Positions 1-5,285 of a stretch of 5,285 bases of DNA are shown piece by piece. Both the position numbers and the translations under genes were made by a program. This DNA is from Porphyrobacter sp. (GTDB lineage Bacteria; Pseudomonadota; Alphaproteobacteria; Sphingomonadales; Sphingomonadaceae): positions 1-5,285 of the forward strand of contig JACIYY010000375.1 of assembly GCA_014359685.1 (NCBI GenBank), in the 5' to 3' direction. The notes beneath the pieces are model-generated. The model did not search any database and was not told where the DNA came from. It saw only the letters and a list, made by a program, of their open reading frames with translations. Every line of letters starts with the position of its first letter. Positions within the stretch are counted from its first letter, which is position 1.

Positions 1-1
1 T

Positions 2-1411
2 GTCTCGACGATCAGGCTGGCGGAGGAGGAGGGGCAGAACTCGGCCCGCTACTTCACCGACTGGGCGCTGCCGCAGCTCGACATGCTGCTGCCCTATGAC
101 AGCTTCCAGCCGATCGAGGTGTGGACCACGCTCGATATCGGGATGCAGCGCGCGGCGGCGGCGGCACTCGCCAGCCATGTGCCGGACGGGGCGCAGGGCG
201 CGCTGGTCAGCCTCGACCGCGACGGAGCCGTGCTGGCGCTGGTCGGCGGCACCGATTACGTGGCCTCCAACTACAACCGCGCGACCGAGGCGCTGCGCCA
301 GCCCGGCTCGGCGTGGAAGCTGTTCGTCTATCTCGCCGCCCTGGAGGCCGGCTATACGCCCGAGGATCGCGTGGTCGACGCGCCGGTGACGATCGGCGGC
401 TGGCGTCCGCGCAATTCCAATGGCCGCTATGCGGGCGAGATCGACGTGCGGACCGCCTTTGCCTATTCGATCAACACCGTCGCCGCGCAGCTCGGCAACG
501 AGGTCGGCATCCCGGCGGTCGCGTCGATGGCGCGCCGCTTCGGCATCACCACCCCGATCTCGACCTTCCCGGCGATGGTGCTGGGCAGTTCGGAGGTGCG
601 GGTTCTCGACCTGACCCGCGCCTTCGCGGCGGTGGCCGCGCGCGGGCACTCGATCGAACCCTATGGCATCACCCGCGTGGTCGCGGCCGGGGGCGATGTG
701 CTCTACCGGCACGAGCCGACGGACAGCCACCAGCTGGTCCCCGATTACGTCGCCGCCGGCATGACCGACCTGTTGCAGACCGCGGTCAATACCGGCACCG
801 GCCGCGCGGCGCAGATCGGCCGCCCGGTGGCGGGCAAGACCGGCACCACCAGCTCCAACAAGGACGGCTGGTTCGTCGGCTTCTCCAGCGGCATCACCAC
901 CGGGGTGTGGATGGGCCGCGACGATGCGCGCGCGGTGCCCGGCCTGCAAGGCGGCACCGCCCCGGCCCGTGCCTTCGCGTCCTATATGCGCTATGCGGTG
1001 GCCGACCGTCCGGTGGAACCCTTCGACACCGATCTGCGCCTGCCCGAATGGCAGCTGGAGCCGGACGAGGAATGGCTGTTCGGCGAACCGGGCGACTATT
1101 ACCTGCTGGACGAATACGGCAATCCGATTCCCCCGCCGCCCGAGGACCCGCCGCTGCGCGGCTGGGACGATCCGGCCGACGGCTCCGGTGGTGACCCGCG
1201 CCTGCCCGGCGCGCCATCCGACCCGGCGACGCTGCCCGCGCCGGCGCCGGCCGATCCCGCTCCGGCGGCGGCCAGCGACGATTTCCTCGAACGGGCGACC
1301 GGCCGCCAACCGCAGCGGCCCGAAGAGCCGCTCCGCCCGCCACCGGCGCGCGCACCACCGCCCGCCCAGCGCCGCGTCCCGCCACCAGCACAGGGCGCGG
1401 TGGGGTTCTAG
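2..1411 (+). CDS. Class A penicillin-binding protein (PBP1A-like), C-terminal transpeptidase part; 5' end outside window
   Basis: This is the C-terminal part of a bifunctional peptidoglycan synthase, which cross-links stem peptides on the periplasmic side of the inner membrane. The frame is open from base 2, and the residues before the first in-window ATG (base 83) read RYFTDWALPQLD, a segment typical of the linker before the transpeptidase domain in class A PBPs. The true start is therefore upstream, and the glycosyltransferase domain is missing only because of the window edge. All three active-site motifs are present in order: SAWK with the acylated serine (bases 308-319), SIN (467-475) and KTGTT (836-850). 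After the domain, from about base 1130, comes a tail of roughly 90 residues rich in Pro, Ala, Asp and Arg, likely disordered, ending at TAG 1409-1411. The protein resembles PBP1A more than PBP1C, since no C-terminal globular domain is visible. The gene converges on the protease gene to its right. Family assignment is firm; the exact paralogue is not. Confidence 0.93.
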   Translation, partial: VSTIRLAEEEGQNSARYFTDWALPQLDMLLPYDSFQPIEVWTTLDIGMQRAAAAALASHVPDGAQGALVSLDRDGAVLALVGGTDYVASNYNRATEALRQPGSAWKLFVYLAALEAGYTPEDRVVDAPVTIGGWRPRNSNGRYAGEIDVRTAFAYSINTVAAQLGNEVGIPAVASMARRFGITTPISTFPAMVLGSSEVRVLDLTRAFAAVAARGHSIEPYGITRVVAAGGDVLYRHEPTDSHQLVPDYVAAGMTDLLQTAVNTGTGRAAQIGRPVAGKTGTTSSNKDGWFVGFSSGITTGVWMGRDDARAVPGLQGGTAPARAFASYMRYAVADRPVEPFDTDLRLPEWQLEPDEEWLFGEPGDYYLLDEYGNPIPPPPEDPPLRGWDDPADGSGGDPRLPGAPSDPATLPAPAPADPAPAAASDDFLERATGRQPQRPEEPLRPPPARAPPPAQRRVPPPAQGAVGF

Positions 1412-1440
1412 GCGGCAGCCCCGGCCCCGCGCACCCGAAC

Positions 1441-1474
1441 CGTCATTGCGAGCGGCGCAGCCGCGCGGCAATCC
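1441..1474. repeat. Dispersed palindromic repeat (CGTCATTGCGAG...GCAATCC type) between convergent genes
   Basis: The ends CGTCATTGCGAGCG and CGGCAATCC match, from memory, a short palindromic element scattered between genes in many Sphingomonadales and other alphaproteobacteria. The copy folds as ATTGC (1445-1449) pairing with GCAAT (1468-1472), a small internal loop, then GCGGC (1452-1456) pairing with GCCGC (1460-1464) around a GCA loop. It sits 29 bases after the PBP stop and 51 bases beyond the protease stop, so either transcript would end in or run through it. No T-run follows on either strand, so it is not a standard intrinsic terminator. It may act as a REP-like 3'-end stabiliser or pause site; that role is inferred. 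Confidence 0.7.
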
Positions 1475-1525
1475 CGCCGGTGAAGGCGTCGCCTCCGGTC
1501 GCGTGCCCCGCCCGCGCCTATGCGG

Positions 1526-3073
1526 TCACGATTGGCGCAGCCGCACCGGGATCAGGATCGGCGGCCCGCCGCGCGCCTGCACGCGCAGCAGCACGGCCGA
1601 ACGGCCCTCCGCACGGGCGGCGCGGATCACCGCTTCGAGGTCGGAGACCTGCGTCAGCTCGCGGCCATTGGCGCTCAGGATCACGGTGCCGCGGCCCAGG
1701 CCCTTGCTGCCCGCATCGGAGCTGGGATCGACGGCGGTGACGACCAGCCCGCGCACGTTGTCGGACAGGCCCAGCTGGCGGGCAATGACCGGAGTGATCG
1801 GGATCGCCTGAATGCCCAGGTCCGCCACCACCGAACCGCTCGCCTGACCCGGTGTCGGCGGGGCCTCGCTGCCTTCGGGCTGGGCGTCGAACTGCCGCGT
1901 CGCCGCCAGCTCCTCGGGGCTGGGGCGCTGGCCGATGGTGGCCTGGACGGTCTGGCGGCGTCCGCCGCGCAGGATCTCCAGCGGCACCCGCGTCCCCGGC
2001 TCGATATTGGCGACGATATAGGACAGCGTCTGTTCGGGCGTGACCTCCTGGCCGTTGACGCTCAGCACCACGTCGCCCGGTTTCAGCCCGGCGCGCTCGG
2101 CCGCTTCGCCCGGCTGCACCGACTGGACGAACTCGCCGCGATTGGCGGGCACGCCCAGAGCCGCGGCCAGATCGTCGTTCATCGGCTGGATCTGCACGCC
2201 CAGATAGCCGCGACGGATCTCCTCGCCCTTGATCAGCTTCTGCACCAGCGGCGCGGCGATCTCCGCCGGGATGGCAAAGCCGATGCCGACGCTGCCGCCC
2301 GATGGCGAGAAGATGGCGTTGTTGATGCCGATCACATTGCCCTGCATGTCGAACAGCGGCCCGCCCGAATTGCCGCGATTGATGCTGGCATCGGTCTGGA
2401 TGTAGCGATCGTAGGCGCCGCCGCCAGCGCCGGCCATCCCGGTCGAGCGGAGCACCGCCGAGACGATGCCGCTGGTCACCGTGCCGCCGAGGCCAAAGGG
2501 ATTGCCGATGGCGATCACCCAGTCGCCGACGCGCGCCGCCGTGCTGTCGCCGAAGCGGACGAAGGGAAACGGGCGGTCGCGCGTGATCTTCAGCACGGCA
2601 AGGTCGCTCTCGACGTCCTTGCCGACCACCTCCGCGCTGTATTCGGTCCCGTCGGGCAGGGTGACGGTCACCTCCTCCAGCTGGGCGCGGGTGTCGGGCG
2701 GGGCGATGACGTGGTTGTTGGTGACGACATAGCCATCGGCCGAGATGATGAAGCCGGACCCCAGCGACTGCGCCTCGCGCGTGGTGGTCTGGCCCGGCCC
2801 GCCGAACAGATCGGCAAAGGGCGTGCCGGCGAAGGGGTTGGCCTGCACGATCACCCGCTGGCGGGTGGAGATGTTGACCACCGCCGGCTGCAGCTGCTCG
2901 GTCAGGTCGGCGAAGCTTTCCGGCGCGCCGGCGCGGGGGGCCACGCGGCTCATGTTCTGTTCGTCGTTCTGGGCGACCTGGGCCCCGGCGGGATAGCCAG
3001 TGATCAGCGAGATCGCGGCCCCGCCGGACAGCAGGGCGGCGGTGATGGCGTAGGAATAGCGCACGGGCTTCAC
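1526..3073 (-). CDS. degP: Periplasmic HtrA/DegP-family serine protease (Do-type)
   Basis: This is an ATP-independent periplasmic endopeptidase and chaperone that degrades misfolded envelope proteins. The 515-residue length is usual for Do-type proteases. An N-terminal hydrophobic stretch (about residues 8-26) ending in PAGA-Q suggests a Sec signal peptide cleaved after Ala31. The trypsin-like domain spans about residues 55-285 with an intact triad: His121 in TNNHVI, Asp157 in ESDLAVLKI and Ser236 in GNSGGPL. PDZ1 covers about 288-380, beginning RRGYLGVQIQP, and PDZ2 about 415-512; a Pro/Glu/Ala-rich linker (about 384-412) joins them. Two PDZ domains fit DegP, DegQ or MucD rather than one-PDZ DegS. 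The start is GTG: the signal peptide begins just there, and no earlier in-frame start gives a better protein. Purine-rich GAAGGA lies 11 bases upstream and AAGAGGA one base upstream, so ribosome-site spacing is not ideal. The gene follows hflC on the same strand after about 130 bases. The choice among degP, degQ and mucD is conventional. Confidence 0.96.
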   Translation of the reverse strand: MKPVRYSYAITAALLSGGAAISLITGYPAGAQVAQNDEQNMSRVAPRAGAPESFADLTEQLQPAVVNISTRQRVIVQANPFAGTPFADLFGGPGQTTTREAQSLGSGFIISADGYVVTNNHVIAPPDTRAQLEEVTVTLPDGTEYSAEVVGKDVESDLAVLKITRDRPFPFVRFGDSTAARVGDWVIAIGNPFGLGGTVTSGIVSAVLRSTGMAGAGGGAYDRYIQTDASINRGNSGGPLFDMQGNVIGINNAIFSPSGGSVGIGFAIPAEIAAPLVQKLIKGEEIRRGYLGVQIQPMNDDLAAALGVPANRGEFVQSVQPGEAAERAGLKPGDVVLSVNGQEVTPEQTLSYIVANIEPGTRVPLEILRGGRRQTVQATIGQRPSPEELAATRQFDAQPEGSEAPPTPGQASGSVVADLGIQAIPITPVIARQLGLSDNVRGLVVTAVDPSSDAGSKGLGRGTVILSANGRELTQVSDLEAVIRAARAEGRSAVLLRVQARGGPPILIPVRLRQS

Positions 3074-3096
3074 GTCCTCTTGGTTCCTTCACTCAT
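3070..3096 (-). other. Possible 8-codon leader ORF overlapping the protease GTG start
   Basis: In the protease leader an ATG (3096-3094) opens a frame encoding MSEGTKRT, whose TGA (3072-3070) overlaps the protease GTG (3073-3071) as GTGA. That arrangement is typical of translational coupling and would offset the imperfect ribosome-site spacing of the protease. The ATG has no convincing Shine-Dalgarno of its own, and so short an ORF can arise by chance. Recorded as a candidate only. Confidence 0.2.
3075..3090 (-). promoter_or_regulatory. Ribosome binding region of the protease gene
   Basis: Reading on the minus strand, GAAGGA (3090-3085) lies 11 bases before the GTG and AAGAGGA (3081-3075) one base before it. 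One spacing is rather long and the other too short, so initiation may be weak or may depend on coupling to upstream translation. No other purine run in the leader competes for this start. Confidence 0.45.
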
Positions 3097-3100
3097 GATC

Positions 3101-3118
3101 GGCGCCCGCACGGGTGCC
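3101..3118 (-). other. Inverted repeat in the protease leader, just upstream of the ribosome site
   Basis: The plus strand reads GGCGCCCG-CA-CGGGTGCC, two eight-base arms that match except at one position. In the minus-strand transcript that position is an A/C mismatch, leaving a short GC-rich stem that ends 27 bases before the GTG. It could shape access to the ribosome site. In DNA this rich in G and C, such short stems are common by chance. Confidence 0.3.
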
Positions 3119-3126
3119 GCTGGTTT

Positions 3127-3139
3127 CCGCCCTGGGCGG
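3127..3139 (-). other. Small GC inverted repeat between hflC and the protease gene
   Basis: CCGCC (3127-3131) and GGCGG (3135-3139) are exact inverted arms around a three-base loop, so a five-pair stem forms in either strand. It lies 64 bases past the hflC stop. No T-run follows on the minus strand, so it is not a convincing intrinsic terminator for hflKC. It could be a weak pause or attenuation site, or chance. Confidence 0.25.
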
Positions 3140-3171
3140 GTTCTGTACCGCGCCTTTATTCCGGCCGGCAC

Positions 3172-3190
3172 TGAACGCGCTTTGAACGCG
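3172..3190 (-). promoter_or_regulatory. Tandem CGCGTTCA direct repeat, 11-nt period, upstream of the protease gene
   Basis: Read on the minus strand, CGCGTTCA occurs at 3190-3183 and again at 3179-3172, exactly 11 bases start to start, about one helical turn. Tandem half-sites at 10-11 bases are the known binding layout of OmpR/PhoB-family response regulators, and htrA-type genes are often under envelope-stress regulators. The pair starts 14 bases past the hflC stop and about 100 bases before the protease GTG, a suitable place for an operator. No clear sigma-70 promoter accompanies it: AATAAA at 3160-3155 is the nearest -10-like sequence and lacks a properly spaced -35. Regulator identity is unknown. 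Confidence 0.35.
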
Positions 3191-3203
3191 GCCTGGATCG
3201 CAT

Positions 3204-4055
3204 TCAGGGGCTGTTGCCGTCGCGGAACTGGCGCAGATAGTCGTTGTCGGGTGACAGGATAAAGGAGCTCTCGCCCTCGCCGGTCTCGAAGGTGCGGCGA
3301 TAGCTCTGCATGGCGCGGAAGAAATCGTAGAACTCGGGGTCCTTGCCATAAGCGTCGGCATAAAGGCGCGCGGCATTGGCCTCGGCGGTGGCGCGGATGA
3401 TCTGCGCATCGCGCTGGCCTTGGGCGCGGATCGCAGCCGCCTCCTGCTCGCGGTCGGTCTCCATCCTTGTGTAGGCGGCCTGCAATGGTGTGCCTTCGGG
3501 CAGGTCGGCGCGCTTGATCCGCACGTCGATCACCTGTGCGCCATATTGCCGCGCCTGCCGGTCGAGCGCGTCGCGGATGTTTTCCATCGCGGTCCCGCGC
3601 TCGGGCGTCAGCAGCGAGGCGAAGCTGCGCCGCCCCAGCTCCTGCCGCAGCACCGAATTGAGGATCGGGGAGAGCTGGCTGCGCAGGTTCTCCTCGGTGC
3701 CGGCGTTGCGGACCATCGCCACCGGGTCGATGATCCGGAACCGGGCATAGGCGCTCACCTGCAGCCGCTGCTGGTCGTTCGAGAGCACCTGCTGGCGCTC
3801 CATGTCGAGGTCGAGCACGCGGCGATCGACGAACTGCACCTGTTCGAGCAGCGGGATGCGCATGGTCATGCCGGCGCCGGTCTGGCCATAGGGCACGTCG
3901 GGGCGGAACCGGTTGATCACCCGCACCGGCTCGCCCGTGCGGACCACCACCGCCTGCTGCGTCTCGGGCACGATCACGATGCTCGCCAGCGCGGCGACGA
4001 TCAGCGCGGCGAGGGCGAGGATGACGACGCGATGACGCTGCCAGATCTGGTCCAT
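3204..4055 (-). CDS. hflC: HflC, SPFH/band-7 regulator of the FtsH protease
   Basis: HflC is an inner-membrane protein that assembles with HflK into a large cage around FtsH and modulates its degradation of membrane proteins. From the ATG at 4055 it has 283 residues, a usual family length. One transmembrane segment (about 9-29) is followed by VPETQQAVVVRTGEP, a typical HflC beginning of the SPFH domain (about 30-195). The segment RMETDREQEAAAIRAQG (197-213) opens the charged Ala-rich helix seen in this family, and the C-terminal part holds YGKDPEFYDFFRAMQSY, a strong HflC signature. The ATG is preferred because GGGAG (4068-4064) lies eight bases upstream. A GTG at 4073, overlapping the hflK stop as GTGA, would add six residues (MTGAGI) and cannot be excluded. 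The gene follows hflK after 14 bases and is almost certainly cotranscribed with it. Confidence 0.95.
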   Translation of the reverse strand: MDQIWQRHRVVILALAALIVAALASIVIVPETQQAVVVRTGEPVRVINRFRPDVPYGQTGAGMTMRIPLLEQVQFVDRRVLDLDMERQQVLSNDQQRLQVSAYARFRIIDPVAMVRNAGTEENLRSQLSPILNSVLRQELGRRSFASLLTPERGTAMENIRDALDRQARQYGAQVIDVRIKRADLPEGTPLQAAYTRMETDREQEAAAIRAQGQRDAQIIRATAEANAARLYADAYGKDPEFYDFFRAMQSYRRTFETGEGESSFILSPDNDYLRQFRDGNSP

Positions 4056-4063
4056 TATACCCG

Positions 4064-4068
4064 CTCCC
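4064..4068 (-). promoter_or_regulatory. Shine-Dalgarno of hflC (decides the start)
   Basis: GGGAG on the minus strand sits eight bases before the ATG at 4055-4053, and lies just beyond the hflK stop codon. It favours this ATG over the in-frame GTG at 4073-4071, which has only C/G-rich hflK coding sequence before it. Confidence 0.6.
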
Positions 4069-4069
4069 G

Positions 4070-5209
4070 TCACTGCGCCGGCTGCGGCTGCGGCGCGGCC
4101 TGCTCGGCGCGGCGCCGGACTTCGGGCAACGGCAGATAGGGGGTCACCCCGTCGGCTTCGATGATGGTCTTGTCGGTCTTGCCCAGCACGCTTTCCATGG
4201 TCTCGTAATAGAGGCGCCGGCGGGTCACTTCCGGGGCCATCCGGTACTCCGCGTAGATCTGGTTGAACTCCGATGCGTCGCCCTGCGCGCGGGCGAGCAA
4301 TTGCTGCGAATAGGCCTCCGCCCGGTTGATGTCGGCATCGGCATCCTGCTGCGCGGCCGAGACGTCCTTGAACGCTTCCACCACCATCTCGGGCGGATCA
4401 GTCTTGTCGATCTCCACGCCCTGCACCAACACGCCCGAGCGATAGGCGTCGAGGATCGCCTGCATCCGCGTGCGGACCCGCTGCTCGATGGCGGCGCGGC
4501 CGGCACCCGACAGCACCTCGTCGAGCTCGTGCTCGGCGACAGAGGAGCGCATCGCCGCTTCGGCCACCTCGCGGATGGTCTCGTCGGGTTCGGCGAGCTG
4601 GAAGCGGTACTGCTTGAGATCCTTGATGTTCCAGCGCACCAGATAGCTCAGATCGACCAGGTTCTGGTCACCGGTCAGGATCAGCTTCTCGCCGGTGCCG
4701 CCGGGGATTTCCTCCGAGCGGATCGAGGTCACGTCGGTGACCTCGGTGTTCTGGAACGGCCACGGCAGGGTGAAGTTCAGGCCCGGCTGAAGGGTGCGCG
4801 AATATTTGCCGAAGGTGGTGACGATGCCCTGCTCCTTCGGCCCGACCTGGTGGATCGAGGTGACCATCAGCCACACCGCCACGATCGCGGCCAGCGCGAT
4901 CGGCAGCCAGCTGCCGCCGCCCGGCCGTTCGGGCAGGCGGAAGCGCGGCCCTTGCGGCCCGCCGCTGCGGCGCGGGCCCTCTGGCCCGCGATTGCGGAAG
5001 ATGTCCTCGATGCTGGCGGACCGGCGCGGCCGTTCGGGCGGGCCACCGCCCGGCAGCCACGGATTGCGCGGGCCGCGCGGCGGCGGCTCCTCGCCAGAGG
5101 GCGGGGTGGCGCCCGGTTCCGCGCCCGAGCCGGCCGGCTTGCCCCACGGGCTGCGCTTGCCAGCCATCGCCAACCCAGCCTTTCCGATCATCCCGCCCAA
5201 ACGTTCCAT
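4070..5209 (-). CDS. hflK: HflK, SPFH/band-7 regulator of the FtsH protease
   Basis: HflK is the partner of HflC in the inner-membrane complex that surrounds FtsH. The first 100 residues or so are cytoplasmic and rich in Pro, Gly and Arg, with SIEDIFRNRG at 66-75. One transmembrane helix follows (about 101-119). The SPFH domain begins at HQVGPKEQGIVTTFGKY (120-136) and includes PGLNFTLPWPF (142-152), a classic HflK motif. A long charged Ala-rich helix (about 275-325) leads to RRRLYYETMESVLG (330-343), another HflK hallmark, then a short Gln/Pro tail. At 379 residues the length is normal. The start is uncertain: ATGs at 5209, 5191 and 5167 are in frame, giving 379, 373 or 365 residues, and none has a strong Shine-Dalgarno. 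The 5167 start (MAGKRSPWG) resembles many relatives as I recall them. The longest is given. The TGA at 4072-4070 abuts hflC. Confidence 0.94.
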   Translation of the reverse strand: MERLGGMIGKAGLAMAGKRSPWGKPAGSGAEPGATPPSGEEPPPRGPRNPWLPGGGPPERPRRSASIEDIFRNRGPEGPRRSGGPQGPRFRLPERPGGGSWLPIALAAIVAVWLMVTSIHQVGPKEQGIVTTFGKYSRTLQPGLNFTLPWPFQNTEVTDVTSIRSEEIPGGTGEKLILTGDQNLVDLSYLVRWNIKDLKQYRFQLAEPDETIREVAEAAMRSSVAEHELDEVLSGAGRAAIEQRVRTRMQAILDAYRSGVLVQGVEIDKTDPPEMVVEAFKDVSAAQQDADADINRAEAYSQQLLARAQGDASEFNQIYAEYRMAPEVTRRRLYYETMESVLGKTDKTIIEADGVTPYLPLPEVRRRAEQAAPQPQPAQ

Positions 5210-5215
5210 CGGACG

Positions 5216-5221
5216 GTTATA
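5216..5221 (-). promoter_or_regulatory. Possible -10 element for hflK (TATAAC)
   Basis: TATAAC on the minus strand matches five of six sigma-70 -10 bases and is an A/T island in GC-rich DNA. The -35 is doubtful: TTGACC (5237-5232) is a good hexamer but only 10 bases away, while CTGTTT (5244-5239) has 17-base spacing but poor sequence. Transcription would start at or near 5209, leaving almost no leader for the first hflK ATG. Confidence 0.3.
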
Positions 5222-5285
5222 GGCGCGTGGCGGTCAAAAAACAGGGGCGCGGCGGACATTTTCGCTGCCACCGCCGGCACTGGGG

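Noticed and set aside
924..1811. A 295-codon plus-strand frame running from inside the PBP gene across the gap into the protease region
   Set aside because: It is Arg/Pro/Ala-rich, lies out of frame inside the PBP gene, and continues antisense to the 3' end of the protease gene. This is a composition artefact.
3155..3186. A sigma-70 promoter TTCAAA...AATAAA ahead of the protease gene
   Set aside because: The spacing is 20 bases and both hexamers are imperfect. The tandem CGCGTTCA repeat explains the TTCA motifs better.
1520..3262. A 580-codon open frame on the plus strand, opposite the protease gene
   Set aside because: It lies opposite a protease with an intact triad and two PDZ domains. 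Its translation is a low-complexity Arg/Ala/Gly/His/Asp mix with no recognisable domain. Long antisense frames are expected in DNA with this much third-position G/C.
3420..4139. A 239-codon open frame on the plus strand, opposite hflC
   Set aside because: It is the complement of a clear hflC and has skewed composition (His/Asp/Arg/Ala-rich), no domain and no ribosome site.
4794..5222. A 142-codon plus-strand frame opposite the 5' part of hflK
   Set aside because: It is antisense to the Pro/Gly-rich N-terminal coding region of hflK, and its Pro/Gly/Arg repeats simply mirror that composition.
5232..5237. TTGACC as a sigma-70 -35 box for hflK
   Set aside because: It is only 10 bases from TATAAC, and no acceptable -10 lies 16-18 bases downstream of it.
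5236..5285. An intrinsic terminator (GGCGG/CCGCC arms and then T6 on the minus strand) for a gene upstream of hflK
   Set aside because: The arms are short with a loop of about 15 bases, and the T-run is separated from the stem by about nine bases. No upstream gene is visible in the window.

Overview
The window reads as chromosomal DNA from a high-GC alphaproteobacterium, most likely order Sphingomonadales (Erythrobacter/Sphingopyxis-like). The grounds are the strong G/C bias at third codon positions, the sequence style of the HflK, HtrA and class A PBP proteins, and a copy of the CGTCATTGCGAG...GCAATCC dispersed palindrome. This placement comes from recognising family features, not from a database search.

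Layout from left to right. (1) Bases 2-1411, plus strand: the C-terminal part of a class A penicillin-binding protein. It covers the end of the inter-domain linker, the whole transpeptidase domain and a proline-rich tail; the start lies outside the window. (2) Bases 1412-1525: a short gap between convergent genes that holds one dispersed palindromic repeat. (3) Bases 1526-3073, minus strand: a complete periplasmic HtrA/DegP-type serine protease with a signal peptide, an intact His-Asp-Ser triad and two PDZ domains. (4) Bases 3074-3203: the leader of the protease gene, with an 11-nt-spaced direct repeat, two small inverted repeats and a tiny ORF that overlaps the GTG start. (5) Bases 3204-4055 and 4070-5209, minus strand: hflC and hflK, a tightly packed pair encoding the SPFH-family regulators of the FtsH membrane protease. 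(6) Bases 5210-5285: the region upstream of hflK, with a TATAAC -10-like hexamer and no recognisable gene.

The three minus-strand genes (hflK, hflC, degP order in the direction of transcription) form an envelope protein quality-control cluster. HflK and HflC scaffold and modulate FtsH at the inner membrane, and the HtrA protease handles misfolded proteins in the periplasm. The PBP gene converges on this cluster and belongs to peptidoglycan synthesis.

I found no mobile element, CRISPR array, tRNA, rRNA or unknown system. All four genes belong to well-known families. The points worth a second look are in the short non-coding gaps and at the start codons.
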